7,453 nt of DNA from an uncultured Bacteroidales bacterium. GTDB taxonomy: Bacteria > Bacteroidota > Bacteroidia > Bacteroidales > F082. This document shows positions 1-6,716 of this stretch, piece by piece. Numbering within the stretch: the first letter of the stretch is position 1; every line of letters begins with the position of its first letter. Location: contig CALFIT010000186.1 in NCBI GenBank assembly GCA_937877465.1, forward strand, positions 1 to 7,453, written 5' to 3'. Both the position numbers and the translations under genes were made by a program. The notes under the pieces are model-generated. The model did not search any database. It saw only the letters and a list, made by a program, of their open reading frames with translations, and was not told the origin of the DNA.

Positions 1-1530
1 CTATTTAAAAATTTTATTTATTCATTTTATTTCTTTTATTTTCTCATAAAAACATTTAGAACAATTAAATGCCAAATAAAAATATTTCCTGATCATATTT
101 CACCTGGTGATCCAATATTTAACACTTCTCAAGTATATTCCAAAACAAATGAAAGATTTATTTACAAATTAGGATATTATACCCAATCCACAGACGCAGA
201 TGAAATTTATAGTAAAAAATATGGAATTTACTATGAACCTGTGGCTTGTGATTCAGGAACAGTTTTAAGTTATTCTTCTTCTTCTATAGATTTTGTTGAC
301 CAGAATAATATTATACAAAAAACTTCATCTACAAAAACTAAAGGAGCTAATTATTTCGAAGAAGTGGAACTTTTTAAGAATGTAATGACAGGAAGAAATA
401 TTGTATGTCCTTCCCATTTAAAATTAGTTCATACTAAAAATTTAGGAATAACTTATATTATTCCAGTTGTATCATCTGGGAATATATTTACTTTACATGT
501 AAAACATTCTAAAAGTGATGATGTATACCCTATATGTAATGTTATTTTAGATCCTGGTAAATTAAAAATAATAAAAATAGATATTAATACAACTATCGAA
601 AATACATATGGTTCTGATGTTCAAATGGTATTTACTTGCACAAATTCAACAAAAAAGGAATATATCATAACTTCCGGAGATGAAAATTTTACTTTTATAT
701 TTAATAAAGACGAAACAAATACAATATCTCTTTCTAATTTTAGAATAACAGTCGAAGATACTTCTGTACAAACTGGAATAGAAACAAATAAAATTTTAAT
801 AAGAAGTAAAAATGGTTTAAAGTCTCCAAATGGTTGCAGAATTGAAGGTAGTGACCAAGAATGTTTTAAAGGCTATATTTGTGAAATAAACGAATGTAAT
901 AAATGTCATTTTTCTTGTTCAAAATGTTATAAAAGTAATTCATATGGTTCATGTAGTAAATGTGGCCCTTTAACAATAAATGAAGATCCAGATAATGGTA
1001 TATGTCCTATTAATTATGTAGATTTAAGTCAATTTAAAGATCAAAGTATAGAAATATATCCAAAAGGAAATGAGTTTAATGAAAGAGCGACAATAGGTTT
1101 ATGGCTTTTTTTCTCGGATTTATCTAACTCAAGAAGTTTAGAAAATGATATTTATCATATCGTTCTAGAGAATAGAATTGTTATTTCTTTAGTTCCTGGA
1201 GACGATAAATTAACCGCCTATTGCCATGTTTATGAAGACTTATATAGAAAAGTCACTTCTGATACTAAATTATATAGTTCATATGCTGATAAAACTTCTG
1301 AATATGTAGTTTCTGAAGTTATTCCAGGAGAAAACGATGGAAAGCAAAAAGACGGATTAGATATAGAAACTCTCAATGGGAAATGGTTTCATGTTTCATG
1401 TGGGTATTCCTTTGACCATGAGGAATTTTATATCAAATCAGTAATTAACGGAATAAATAGTGTTGAAAGGAAACCTTTAAAAAAAGAAAAATTATATCCG
1501 GGTTCTGGAGTTCCTAATGATGGATTAAAC
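1..1530 (+). CDS. Partial cysteine-rich, LamG-like surface/secreted protein of eukaryotic (protist-like) origin
   Basis: The frame is open from base 1 with no in-frame ATG near the left edge, so the true start lies outside. Counting codons from base 1, residues about 5-20 are hydrophobic and aromatic (FIYSFYFFYFLI), which could be the end of a signal peptide. Residues 279-335 form a cysteine-rich block with CxxC pairs (NECNKCHFSCSKC, GSCSKCG), like furin-like or growth-factor-receptor repeats. Residues about 345-490 look like a LamG/concanavalin-type domain: a beta-rich IGLWLFFSDLS stretch, then GKWFHVSCGYS and an FYIKSVINGIN strand. About eleven glutamines are all CAA or CAG and no TAA, TAG or TGA occurs in frame, so a standard genetic code fits. 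That argues against ciliates that reassign TAA/TAG, but allows amoebae, trichomonads, anaerobic fungi or standard-code rumen ciliates. Base and codon use are completely unlike the rest of the window. The 3' end is lost at the junction. The exact family and function are unknown to me. Confidence 0.6.
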
Positions 1531-1540
1531 ATCTGGGTGC
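1519..1540. other. Composition breakpoint, likely assembly chimera junction
   Basis: Up to about 1530 codons end mostly in A or T (GGA GTT CCT AAT GAT GGA TTA). From about 1531 they end almost only in G or C (ATC TGG GTG CCG GGC GAG AAC ATC GCC GCC). The protein changes at the same point from a LamG-like eukaryotic style to a DUF3078-like barrel end. The two sides join in one frame, which has a one-in-three chance of happening by accident. No insertion sequence, terminal repeat, tRNA or integrase is seen at the join. The exact base cannot be fixed from sequence alone. Confidence 0.8.
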
Positions 1541-1881
1541 CGGGCGAGAACATCGCCGCCTCGTTGGGCGTTTCGTTCATCATCAACTACAAGCAACCCA
1601 TCGGGAAAAGCATCACCTACACCACGATGCTCAACACCTTCTACAACTACACGGAAAAACGCGACGACCGGCGGCTGAGGCTCGACTTCAACTGGGAAAA
1701 CACTTTCAACTTCGTCATCAGCAAGAGCCTCTCCACGATCCTGTTCGTCAACCTGAAATACGACCACAACACCACCTTCCCCGTCTACGAAGAAATCGAC
1801 GGCGTGGAGACCGTGGTCGACAATGTGCCTAAGCTCCAAGTCAAGGAATCGTTGGGCATCGCTTTTGTACATAACTTCTAA
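1531..1881 (+). CDS. DUF3078-type outer-membrane beta-barrel protein, C-terminal fragment
   Basis: Only about the last 116 residues are present; the 5' part of the gene is replaced by the AT-rich eukaryote-like sequence. The fragment has alternating polar/hydrophobic strands typical of an outer-membrane barrel: GENIAASLGVSFIINY, then TTMLNTFYNY, LRLDFNWENTFNFVISK and STILFVNLKYDHN. It ends in FVHNF, a terminal phenylalanine preceded by alternating residues, as in substrates of the BAM insertion machinery. The NTFYNY...WENTFNFV...LFV pattern matches my memory of the DUF3078 family, which is widespread in Bacteroidetes and has no established function. The stop is 11 nt before rfbD, so the two were probably co-transcribed in the source genome. 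The start shown is the estimated junction, not a start codon. Confidence 0.72.
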   Translation: MWVPGENIAASLGVSFIINYKQPIGKSITYTTMLNTFYNYTEKRDDRRLRLDFNWENTFNFVISKSLSTILFVNLKYDHNTTFPVYEEIDGVETVVDNVPKLQVKESLGIAFVHNF

Positions 1882-1892
1882 AACCACTGAAA

Positions 1893-2765
1893 ATGAACAT
1901 ATTAGTCACAGGCTGCAAAGGCCAATTGGGTACCGAGCTACAGAAAATCGCCGACGAAAGCCATCGTTGGCTTTTCACCGACGTCGACACCCTCGACATT
2001 TGCGACAAAACCGCCGTGGAAGCCTGCTTTGCCGACAACCACATCGACGTTTGCATCAACTGCGCCGCCTACACCGCCGTCGACAAGGCCGAGGACGAGC
2101 CTGAGTTGGCCACGCTCGTCAACACCTTTGCACCCAAAGTGCTGGCCGAGGCCTGCAAGAAACACAACGCGCTGCTCATACACGTCTCCACCGACTACGT
2201 CTTTGGCGGCGATGCCAACGAGCCTTACAAGGTGGACGATGCCATCAATCCGCAGTCGGTGTATGGCGGCACCAAGGCCGACGGTGAGCGCGTCATCCGC
2301 AGCAGCGGCTGCAACTACATGATTGTGCGCACGGCATGGCTCTATTCATCGACAGGACACAACTTTGTGAAAACGATGCTCACGCTTGGCGACACGAAAG
2401 ACGAGATCAACGTGGTGGCCGACCAAAAGGGCTGTCCCACGTGGGTACACGACTTGGCCGTGGCGCTTGTGGCCTTGCTCGACAAGAACGGCAAAAACGA
2501 AGTCCACGAAACTTTCCACTTCACCAACGAAGGCGAGACCTCTTGGTTCGACTTCGCCACTGCCATCATGGAAATCGGCGGGAAACGGTGCAAGGTGAAC
2601 CCAATCACGACCGACCAATACCCCACCAAAGCCAAACGCCCAGCCTACAGCGTGCTCGATTTAAGCAAGATCAAGGCATACACGGGAATGGAGATTCCAA
2701 ATTGGGAGGAAAGCCTAAAGAAATGCTTTGATGAGCTAAGCCCCGTAGGGGCAACAGACCGGTAA
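1893..2765 (+). CDS. rfbD: dTDP-4-dehydrorhamnose reductase (RmlD/RfbD)
   Basis: This enzyme catalyses the last step of dTDP-L-rhamnose synthesis, the NAD(P)H-dependent reduction of dTDP-4-keto-L-rhamnose in the cytoplasm. The product is used for O-antigen, capsule or glycoprotein glycans. The 290-residue protein is an extended-SDR Rossmann protein. It has the nucleotide-binding motif TGCKGQLG at 6-13 (usual form TGxxGQLG), CAAYTAVDKAE at 57-67, STDYVF at 99-104, the catalytic YxxxK at Tyr124/Lys128, WLYSS near 149, DQKGCPT at 177-183 and RPAYSVLD at 249-256. Length is normal apart from the end: the final SPVGATDR and the stop codon are encoded by a hairpin element (2740-2785), so the native C-terminus was probably nearer residue 280. 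The ATG at 1893 is chosen because the Rossmann strand begins immediately (MNILVTG). There is no Shine-Dalgarno, only an A-rich leader, as usual in Bacteroidetes. It lies 66 nt before the phosphohexomutase gene. Confidence 0.95.
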   Translation: MNILVTGCKGQLGTELQKIADESHRWLFTDVDTLDICDKTAVEACFADNHIDVCINCAAYTAVDKAEDEPELATLVNTFAPKVLAEACKKHNALLIHVSTDYVFGGDANEPYKVDDAINPQSVYGGTKADGERVIRSSGCNYMIVRTAWLYSSTGHNFVKTMLTLGDTKDEINVVADQKGCPTWVHDLAVALVALLDKNGKNEVHETFHFTNEGETSWFDFATAIMEIGGKRCKVNPITTDQYPTKAKRPAYSVLDLSKIKAYTGMEIPNWEESLKKCFDELSPVGATDR

Positions 2766-2785
2766 ACAGGCGACGTAAGTCCCTG
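2740..2785. repeat. Two-hairpin element overlapping the rfbD 3' end
   Basis: Hairpin 1 is the perfect inverted repeat GCCCC-GTA-GGGGC at 2740-2752. Hairpin 2 pairs CAGG (2767-2770) with CCTG (2782-2785) and GAC (2772-2774) with GTC (2779-2781), with C2771 bulged and a GTAA (GNRA-type) tetraloop at 2775-2778. The linker contains the palindrome ACCGGT. The layout GTAGGGGC...ACAGACCGGT...GTAA...CCTG resembles dispersed intergenic repeats that I recall from Bacteroidales genomes; that recollection is unverified and only one copy is in the window. No T-tract follows, so it is not a classical terminator. The rfbD stop (TAA at 2763-2765) lies between the hairpins. Confidence 0.6.
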
Positions 2786-2831
2786 CATTCACAGAATCAG
2801 ACACAAACAAATCAACATAATATCAACAACT

Positions 2832-4553
2832 ATGGATCCTCAAATCATCGAAAGAGCAAAATCATGGCTCACAGAGCAATATGATGAAGAAACTAGAAAG
2901 AGCGTGCAAGCCATGCTCGACAACGACCCTAACGAACTGACAGAGAGCTTCTACCGCAACCTCGAGTTTGGCACCGGCGGACTGCGCGGCATCATGGGTG
3001 CCGGCACCAACCGCATGAACATCTACACCGTGGCCATGGCCACCCAAGGCTTCGCCAACTACATCAAGAAGATGCACCCCGACAAGAAGGAACTGAGCAT
3101 CGCCATCTCGTATGACGGGCGCAACAACAGTCCCGCCTTCGCCAACGTCACCGCCGACGTGATGTCGGCCAATGGCATCAAGGTCTATATCTTTGATTGC
3201 CTGAGGCCTACGCCCGAGCTTTCGTTTGCCGTGCGCGAGATGAAATGCGATGCCGGCGTGATGGTGACCGCCTCGCACAACCCCAAGGAATACAACGGCT
3301 ACAAAGCCTACTGGAACGACGGCGGACAACTCGTCAGCCCGCACGACAAGAACGTCATCGCCGAGGTGGAGAAAATCACCGACCCCTCGATGGTCAACTT
3401 CAAGCGCAACCCCGACCTCATCACCGTCTTGGACGAGAAGTTCGACGACATCTATCTGAATAAGGTGTACAGCCTCTCGCTGTCATTGGACCTCATCAAG
3501 AAGCACAAGGGCCTCAAGATTGTCTACACTCCCATCCACGGCACGGGTCGCCGCTTGGTGCCCGAAATCCTGAAGATGAAAGGTTTCGAGAATGTGTATT
3601 GCGTTGAGGAACAGATGGTTGTGGACGGCAACTTCCCCACCGTGAAGTCGCCCAACCCCGAAGAACCCGCAGCGATGGCCTTGGCCGTGAAGAAAGCCCA
3701 AGAGGTGAACGCCGACCTCGTCATGGCCACCGACCCCGACGCCGACCGCGTGGGCATCGCCGTGAAGGACGACAAGGGCGAATACCTCCTGCTCAACGGC
3801 AACCAAACCGCCAGCATCTTCCTCTACTACCTGCTGCGCCGTTGGAGCGAACTCGGAAAACTCACTGGAAACGAGTATGTTGTGAAGACCATCGTCACCA
3901 CGGAGCTGCTGTTCGAGATTGCCAAGAAATACAACGTGGACCGCTACGACGTACTGACGGGCTTCAAGTACATCGCCGACAAAATCCTTGAACTCGAAGG
4001 CAAGAAACTGTTCATCGGCGGCGGCGAGGAGAGCTATGGTTACTTGGCCGGCGACTTCGTCCGCGACAAGGACGCCGTCATCGCCACCAGCATGATTGCC
4101 GAGGCCACAGCATGGGCCGCCGAGCAAGGCAAGACGCCCTACCAGCTGCTCATGGACATCTATAAGGAGTTCGGCCTCTACAAGGAGAAACTCGTTTCGC
4201 TCACCAAGAAAGGCATCAGCGGCACCGAGGAAATCAAGGCTTTGATGGCCAAGTTCCGCACCACGCCACCCACCGTCATTGCTGGCGAGAAGGTGGTCGA
4301 AGTGCGCGACTACAAGTTGCAGGAAGCCAAGGACCTGCTGACGGGCAAGACCTCGCCCATCACGCTTCCCAAGAGCGACGTGCTGCAATTCTTCACCGAA
4401 GGCGGCTCGAAGATCACCATCCGTCCGTCAGGCACCGAGCCGAAGATCAAGTTCTACTTCAGCATGAAGAGTTCGGCCACTGAGCCTGTCGAAGTGGCCA
4501 TGAAAGCCCTCGACGAGAAATTGGGGCAGGCCGCCAAGGAGTTGACGGAATGA
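2832..4553 (+). CDS. Alpha-D-phosphohexomutase (phosphoglucomutase/phosphomannomutase, PgcA/PGM2-like)
   Basis: A cytoplasmic enzyme that interconverts hexose 6-phosphate and hexose 1-phosphate through a phosphoserine. It feeds glycogen and nucleotide-sugar synthesis, including glucose-1-phosphate for the dTDP-rhamnose route completed by RfbD upstream. All four family domains are visible in 573 residues: FGTGGLRG at 46-53; the active-site loop TASHNP with catalytic Ser148; the metal loop DPDADRVG at 301-308, where Asp301, Asp303 and Asp305 bind Mg2+; the sugar-recognition loop GGGEESYGYL at 396-405; and the phosphate-binding loop RPSGTEPK at 531-538. The long N-terminus (AKSWLTEQYDEETRKSV) and the overall length fit the PgcA/PGM2 branch better than AlgC/GlmM-type enzymes. 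Whether glucose or mannose is the main substrate cannot be read from sequence, so no symbol is given. The ATG at 2832 has an A-rich leader and no Shine-Dalgarno. No promoter is seen in the 66-nt gap, so transcription from rfbD is likely. A terminator follows the stop closely. Confidence 0.95.
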   Translation: MDPQIIERAKSWLTEQYDEETRKSVQAMLDNDPNELTESFYRNLEFGTGGLRGIMGAGTNRMNIYTVAMATQGFANYIKKMHPDKKELSIAISYDGRNNSPAFANVTADVMSANGIKVYIFDCLRPTPELSFAVREMKCDAGVMVTASHNPKEYNGYKAYWNDGGQLVSPHDKNVIAEVEKITDPSMVNFKRNPDLITVLDEKFDDIYLNKVYSLSLSLDLIKKHKGLKIVYTPIHGTGRRLVPEILKMKGFENVYCVEEQMVVDGNFPTVKSPNPEEPAAMALAVKKAQEVNADLVMATDPDADRVGIAVKDDKGEYLLLNGNQTASIFLYYLLRRWSELGKLTGNEYVVKTIVTTELLFEIAKKYNVDRYDVLTGFKYIADKILELEGKKLFIGGGEESYGYLAGDFVRDKDAVIATSMIAEATAWAAEQGKTPYQLLMDIYKEFGLYKEKLVSLTKKGISGTEEIKALMAKFRTTPPTVIAGEKVVEVRDYKLQEAKDLLTGKTSPITLPKSDVLQFFTEGGSKITIRPSGTEPKIKFYFSMKSSATEPVEVAMKALDEKLGQAAKELTE

Positions 4554-4573
4554 CAGATAAAGCGGCGACAAGG

Positions 4574-4602
4574 AAGCGGAGAAAATATTTTTCCGCTTTT
4601 TT
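4574..4602 (+). terminator. Rho-independent terminator after the phosphohexomutase gene
   Basis: AAGCGGA (4574-4580) pairs perfectly with TCCGCTT (4592-4598). The inside is AT-rich and can extend the stem with a few A-T pairs. A run of six Ts (4597-4602) begins in the last stem bases. It starts about 20 nt after the stop codon at 4551-4553, so it ends the rfbD-mutase transcript. Confidence 0.8.
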
Positions 4603-4633
4603 GTTGCCCGTATCGAAATTTTATCTACTTTTG
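4600..4633 (+). promoter_or_regulatory. Bacteroidetes-type promoter for the tRNA gene
   Basis: TACTTTTG at 4626-4633 matches the Bacteroides -7 consensus TAnnTTTG. TTTG at 4600-4603 and TTG at 4604-4606 give a -33 element, with 19 nt between 4606 and the -7 box. The tRNA begins 13 nt after the box, so transcription would start just before the mature 5' end. Confidence 0.7.
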
Positions 4634-4646
4634 CACCCCGAAAGAC

Positions 4647-4720
4647 GGCGGGATAGCTCAGCAGGTTAGAGCGTCGGATTCATAACCCGGAGGTCATGAG
4701 TTCAATTCTCATTCCCGCTA
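4647..4720 (+). tRNA. tRNA-Met (anticodon CAT), probably elongator
   Basis: A 74-nt cloverleaf folds by hand. The acceptor stem is GGCGGGA with TCCCGCT (first pair G-U), followed by T8 A9. The D stem is GCTC/GAGC with loop AGCAGGTTA. The anticodon loop is TTCATAA with CAT at 4681-4683. The T arm is ATGAG/CTCAT with loop TTCAATT, and the discriminator base is A. The anticodon stem TCGGA/CCCGG has one A-C opposition next to the loop. CCA is not encoded; the next bases are CAT. The paired acceptor end and the absence of three G-C pairs at the loop end of the anticodon stem speak against initiator tRNA. A CAT anticodon could also be tRNA-Ile2, in which C34 is modified to lysidine; elongator Met is preferred but not proven. 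Confidence 0.88.
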
Positions 4721-4724
4721 CATC

Positions 4725-4762
4725 CAAAAGCAAGGCAAAAAATGTCTTGCTTTTGTTTTTTT
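4725..4762 (+). terminator. Strong rho-independent terminator after the tRNA
   Basis: A 13-bp stem with one G-U pair joins 4725-4737 (CAAAAGCAAGGCA) and 4743-4755 (TGTCTTGCTTTTG). It closes a five-A loop and is followed by seven Ts (4756-4762). It starts four bases after the tRNA 3' end, so the tRNA is probably a single-gene transcript. Confidence 0.9.
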
Positions 4763-4764
4763 CG

Positions 4765-4772
4765 TACTTTTG
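4765..4772 (+). promoter_or_regulatory. Possible -7 box (TAnnTTTG) of the lipoprotein gene
   Basis: TACTTTTG is identical to the box in front of the tRNA and lies two bases after the terminator T-run. The ATG of the lipoprotein is 21 nt downstream, so the 5' leader would be only about 15 nt. The -33 element is poor: the nearest TTG is inside the terminator stem (4747-4749) with a short 15-nt spacer. Confidence 0.45.
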
Positions 4773-4793
4773 TCGGCAGAAAACCACATCATC

Positions 4794-5363
4794 ATGAAAA
4801 AACATTGGCACGCACTCCTTCTCGCCCTCGGGCTTGGACTTTTGGGCTACTCATGCGGAAGTCGCGGCAACAGCGACAACAACGACACCACAATGTCGTC
4901 AGAACCCATCGAAGCCATCGATTCAACGGAGTTGATGACAGAAGTCGCCGGCGACGATGACGACGGCGATCCGAACATCAAGGCGGCTTCGGTGTGCGAG
5001 ATGAAGATGGTCATCGACAGCAAGGGGAACGTGGCAGGACGCTATGTGCGCACCAACCAGACCTCCTACACCGTCACGGTACAAGATGACATAGAGGTGC
5101 CGAAATTAGGTCATAAAGTGGTGGTTTTCAGTGCAAAAAACGGTCAAGGCATCGTCTACACCCTTCGGAAAAACGTCAACGTGCGCAAGGAGCCGACGAC
5201 GGAATCGGCCATCATCACGCAAATCACCTACAACGACGGCGAACAGCCCGAGGCCTATCCTTGCTTGGGCAAGACCAAAGGCTGGTACAAGATCAGGGTG
5301 AAAGGTGCCGTGGGCTATGTGCGCCACGACCTCGTGGAATGGGACGGCATGTGTACCTTCTAA
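4794..5363 (+). CDS. Putative lipoprotein with C-terminal SH3b domain
   Basis: The 189-residue precursor starts MKKHWHALLLALGLGLLGYSC: two lysines, a hydrophobic core and a lipobox-like end with Cys21, so export and lipid attachment by signal peptidase II are likely. The G-Y-S-C lipobox is looser than the usual L-A-G-C, as is common in Bacteroidetes. Residues 22-60 are a low-complexity, Ser/Asp/Asn-rich acidic linker ending in DDDDGD. Residues about 123-183 resemble a bacterial SH3 (SH3b) domain: YTLRKNVNVRKEPTTESAI, then GKTKGWYKIRVKGAVGYVRHDLV. Such domains usually bind cell-wall peptides or other proteins; no catalytic domain is present. The in-frame GTG start at 4770 would add eight residues before the lysines and spoil the signal peptide, so the ATG at 4794 is preferred. 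The stop overlaps that of the convergent atoE gene. The specific role is unknown. Confidence 0.8.
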   Translation: MKKHWHALLLALGLGLLGYSCGSRGNSDNNDTTMSSEPIEAIDSTELMTEVAGDDDDGDPNIKAASVCEMKMVIDSKGNVAGRYVRTNQTSYTVTVQDDIEVPKLGHKVVVFSAKNGQGIVYTLRKNVNVRKEPTTESAIITQITYNDGEQPEAYPCLGKTKGWYKIRVKGAVGYVRHDLVEWDGMCTF

Positions 5364-6709
5364 GCCCAAAGCAGCAAGCCGCCACAGATAACCAATCCCG
5401 TTACGAACAAGTCGATGATGCAGAAGCCCATGATGTCTTTTGCATTCAGTTTGGCTATGGCCAAGGCCGGCAAAGCCCAAAACGGCTGGATGAGGTTGGT
5501 CCATGCGTCGCCCCACGAGATGGCCATGCCCGTCAAGCCCGGGTCGACGCCCAAAGCCGCCCCTGCGGTGAACATAATCGGCGCCTGTATCGCCCAGTGA
5601 CCGCCACCCGACGGCACGAACATGTTGAGGATGGCCGCGCAGAAGAAGGTAAACAGCGGATAAGTCTTTGGCGTTGAGATGGCTACGCAAGCGTTGCTGA
5701 CCACCGTACCCAAGCAGATGCCCGACTCGCCCACGCCCGTGATGATGCCCATGATGCCTGCATAGAACGGAAACTGCAACAAGATGCCCGCCGCGCCGCC
5801 CACCGACTTGCCAAACGCCTTGACGTAGGCCAAAGGCGTGCCATGCAGGATGATGCCCAAAAACAGGAACAGCATGATGACCGCGCCGAGGTCGAAAGTG
5901 CCACCCCTGAAACACAGCTTGATGACCAAATACGACAAGCCCAACAAGGCGATGACCCATGAAAGCACACGACTGTTTTCTATTTTTTCGGCAGGTGTGG
6001 TGGCCTTGGGAGCAGCAGCAGGCTCTTCCTCATAGAGCAAGGAAGGCTCTATCGCAACCACTTGATTGTCTTTGGGATGCATCAGCGCATTGACCACCAC
6101 GATGGCCACAACGACCACCGCCACCATGATGAGGTTTTGCGGTGCAAGGATGGTTTGGGAGATGGGAACAGGCTGCGTTAGTGCGCCTTGTGTGACCGCT
6201 TCGAGATTGGAGCCTGGAGTGGCCATCGTCAGCGGGATGGAACCCGAAAGACCCGCGTGCCACACCACGAAACCGCTATAGGCCGAGGCGATGAGCAGGC
6301 GGTAGTCGACGCCGCGCAATTTCTTGGCAATTTCTTTGGCGAAGATCACACCCACGATGAGACCGAAGCCCCAGTTGAGCCAGCAGGCCAAGGCCGAGAT
6401 GCCCGTCACCAAGGCGATGGCACCGGCAGGCGTCTTGGGTTTCGAGGCCAAGGCCGAGATGCCCCGTTTGATGGACGGTGCCGCCGCCAAAGCCGAGCCG
6501 CTCACCAACACCAAGGCCATCTGCATGGCGAACGCCAACAGCGACCACACGCCGTTGCCCCAGTGCTCGACCACCTCGATAGGCGTTTGATGACACACCG
6601 GCATGGCAATGAGGAAGGCGACCAAAGTCAAGATGACGGCAAAGATGAAAGGCTCAGGCAGGTATTTTTGGACGAGTTTGACGCAAAAACGGATGATCTT
6701 TTGAAACAT
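5360..6709 (-). CDS. atoE: Short-chain fatty acid transporter, AtoE family
   Basis: This is an inner-membrane permease of the AtoE/SCFA_trans family, whose E. coli member is tied to acetoacetate and short-chain fatty acid use. The 449-residue length is normal. It begins MFQKIIRFCVKLVQKYLPEPF and has about ten or more hydrophobic segments, for example near 21-37, 57-77, 96-120, 193-209, 250-265, 274-289, 305-325, 352-364 and 427-447. A charged cytoplasm-like linker, rich in Glu, Ala and Pro, lies at about 220-246. Family landmarks include WLNWGFGLIVG at 110-120, WHAGLSGSIPL at 150-160 and FVPSGGGHWAIQAP at 364-377. The minus-strand ATG (6709-6707) gives the expected family start; there is no Shine-Dalgarno. 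The upstream region is filled by heptamer repeats, and no clear minus-strand promoter is seen there, so read-through from truA is possible. Transport direction (uptake or export of fermentation acids) is not shown. Confidence 0.92.
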   Translation of the reverse strand: MFQKIIRFCVKLVQKYLPEPFIFAVILTLVAFLIAMPVCHQTPIEVVEHWGNGVWSLLAFAMQMALVLVSGSALAAAPSIKRGISALASKPKTPAGAIALVTGISALACWLNWGFGLIVGVIFAKEIAKKLRGVDYRLLIASAYSGFVVWHAGLSGSIPLTMATPGSNLEAVTQGALTQPVPISQTILAPQNLIMVAVVVVAIVVVNALMHPKDNQVVAIEPSLLYEEEPAAAPKATTPAEKIENSRVLSWVIALLGLSYLVIKLCFRGGTFDLGAVIMLFLFLGIILHGTPLAYVKAFGKSVGGAAGILLQFPFYAGIMGIITGVGESGICLGTVVSNACVAISTPKTYPLFTFFCAAILNMFVPSGGGHWAIQAPIMFTAGAALGVDPGLTGMAISWGDAWTNLIQPFWALPALAIAKLNAKDIMGFCIIDLFVTGLVICGGLLLWA

Positions 6710-6716
6710 GGTTGTT

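Noticed and set aside
1..1881. Genuine horizontally acquired cross-kingdom fusion protein
   Set aside because: The change in composition is abrupt with no amelioration toward the host, no mobile-element marks, and the bacterial side lacks its own N-terminus; an assembly join explains all three more simply.
1525..1887. 120-codon minus-strand open frame opposite the DUF3078 fragment
   Set aside because: The plus-strand frame has a recognisable barrel pattern and terminal Phe; the minus-strand frame has none and begins at the composition break only because GC-rich DNA has few stops.
2740..2785. Rho-independent terminator between rfbD and the phosphohexomutase gene
   Set aside because: Hairpins are present but no T-run follows either stem on either strand, and no promoter is visible for the next gene, so termination here is not supported.
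3483..4388. Long 301-codon open frame on the minus strand opposite the phosphohexomutase gene
   Set aside because: It lies wholly inside a gene with all catalytic motifs. Its translation is rich in His, Val, Gly and Leu, the pattern made by reading the complement of GC-rich codons, and shows no family motif.
4647..4720. tRNA gene as an integration site of a mobile element
   Set aside because: No integrase gene is present, and I noticed no direct repeat of the tRNA 3' end elsewhere in the window; the region after the tRNA is an ordinary terminator and a chromosomal-looking gene.
5106..5960. 284-codon minus-strand open frame overlapping the lipoprotein and atoE
   Set aside because: It is a shadow in another frame: a His/Arg/Gly-rich translation without domains, crossing two well-supported genes.
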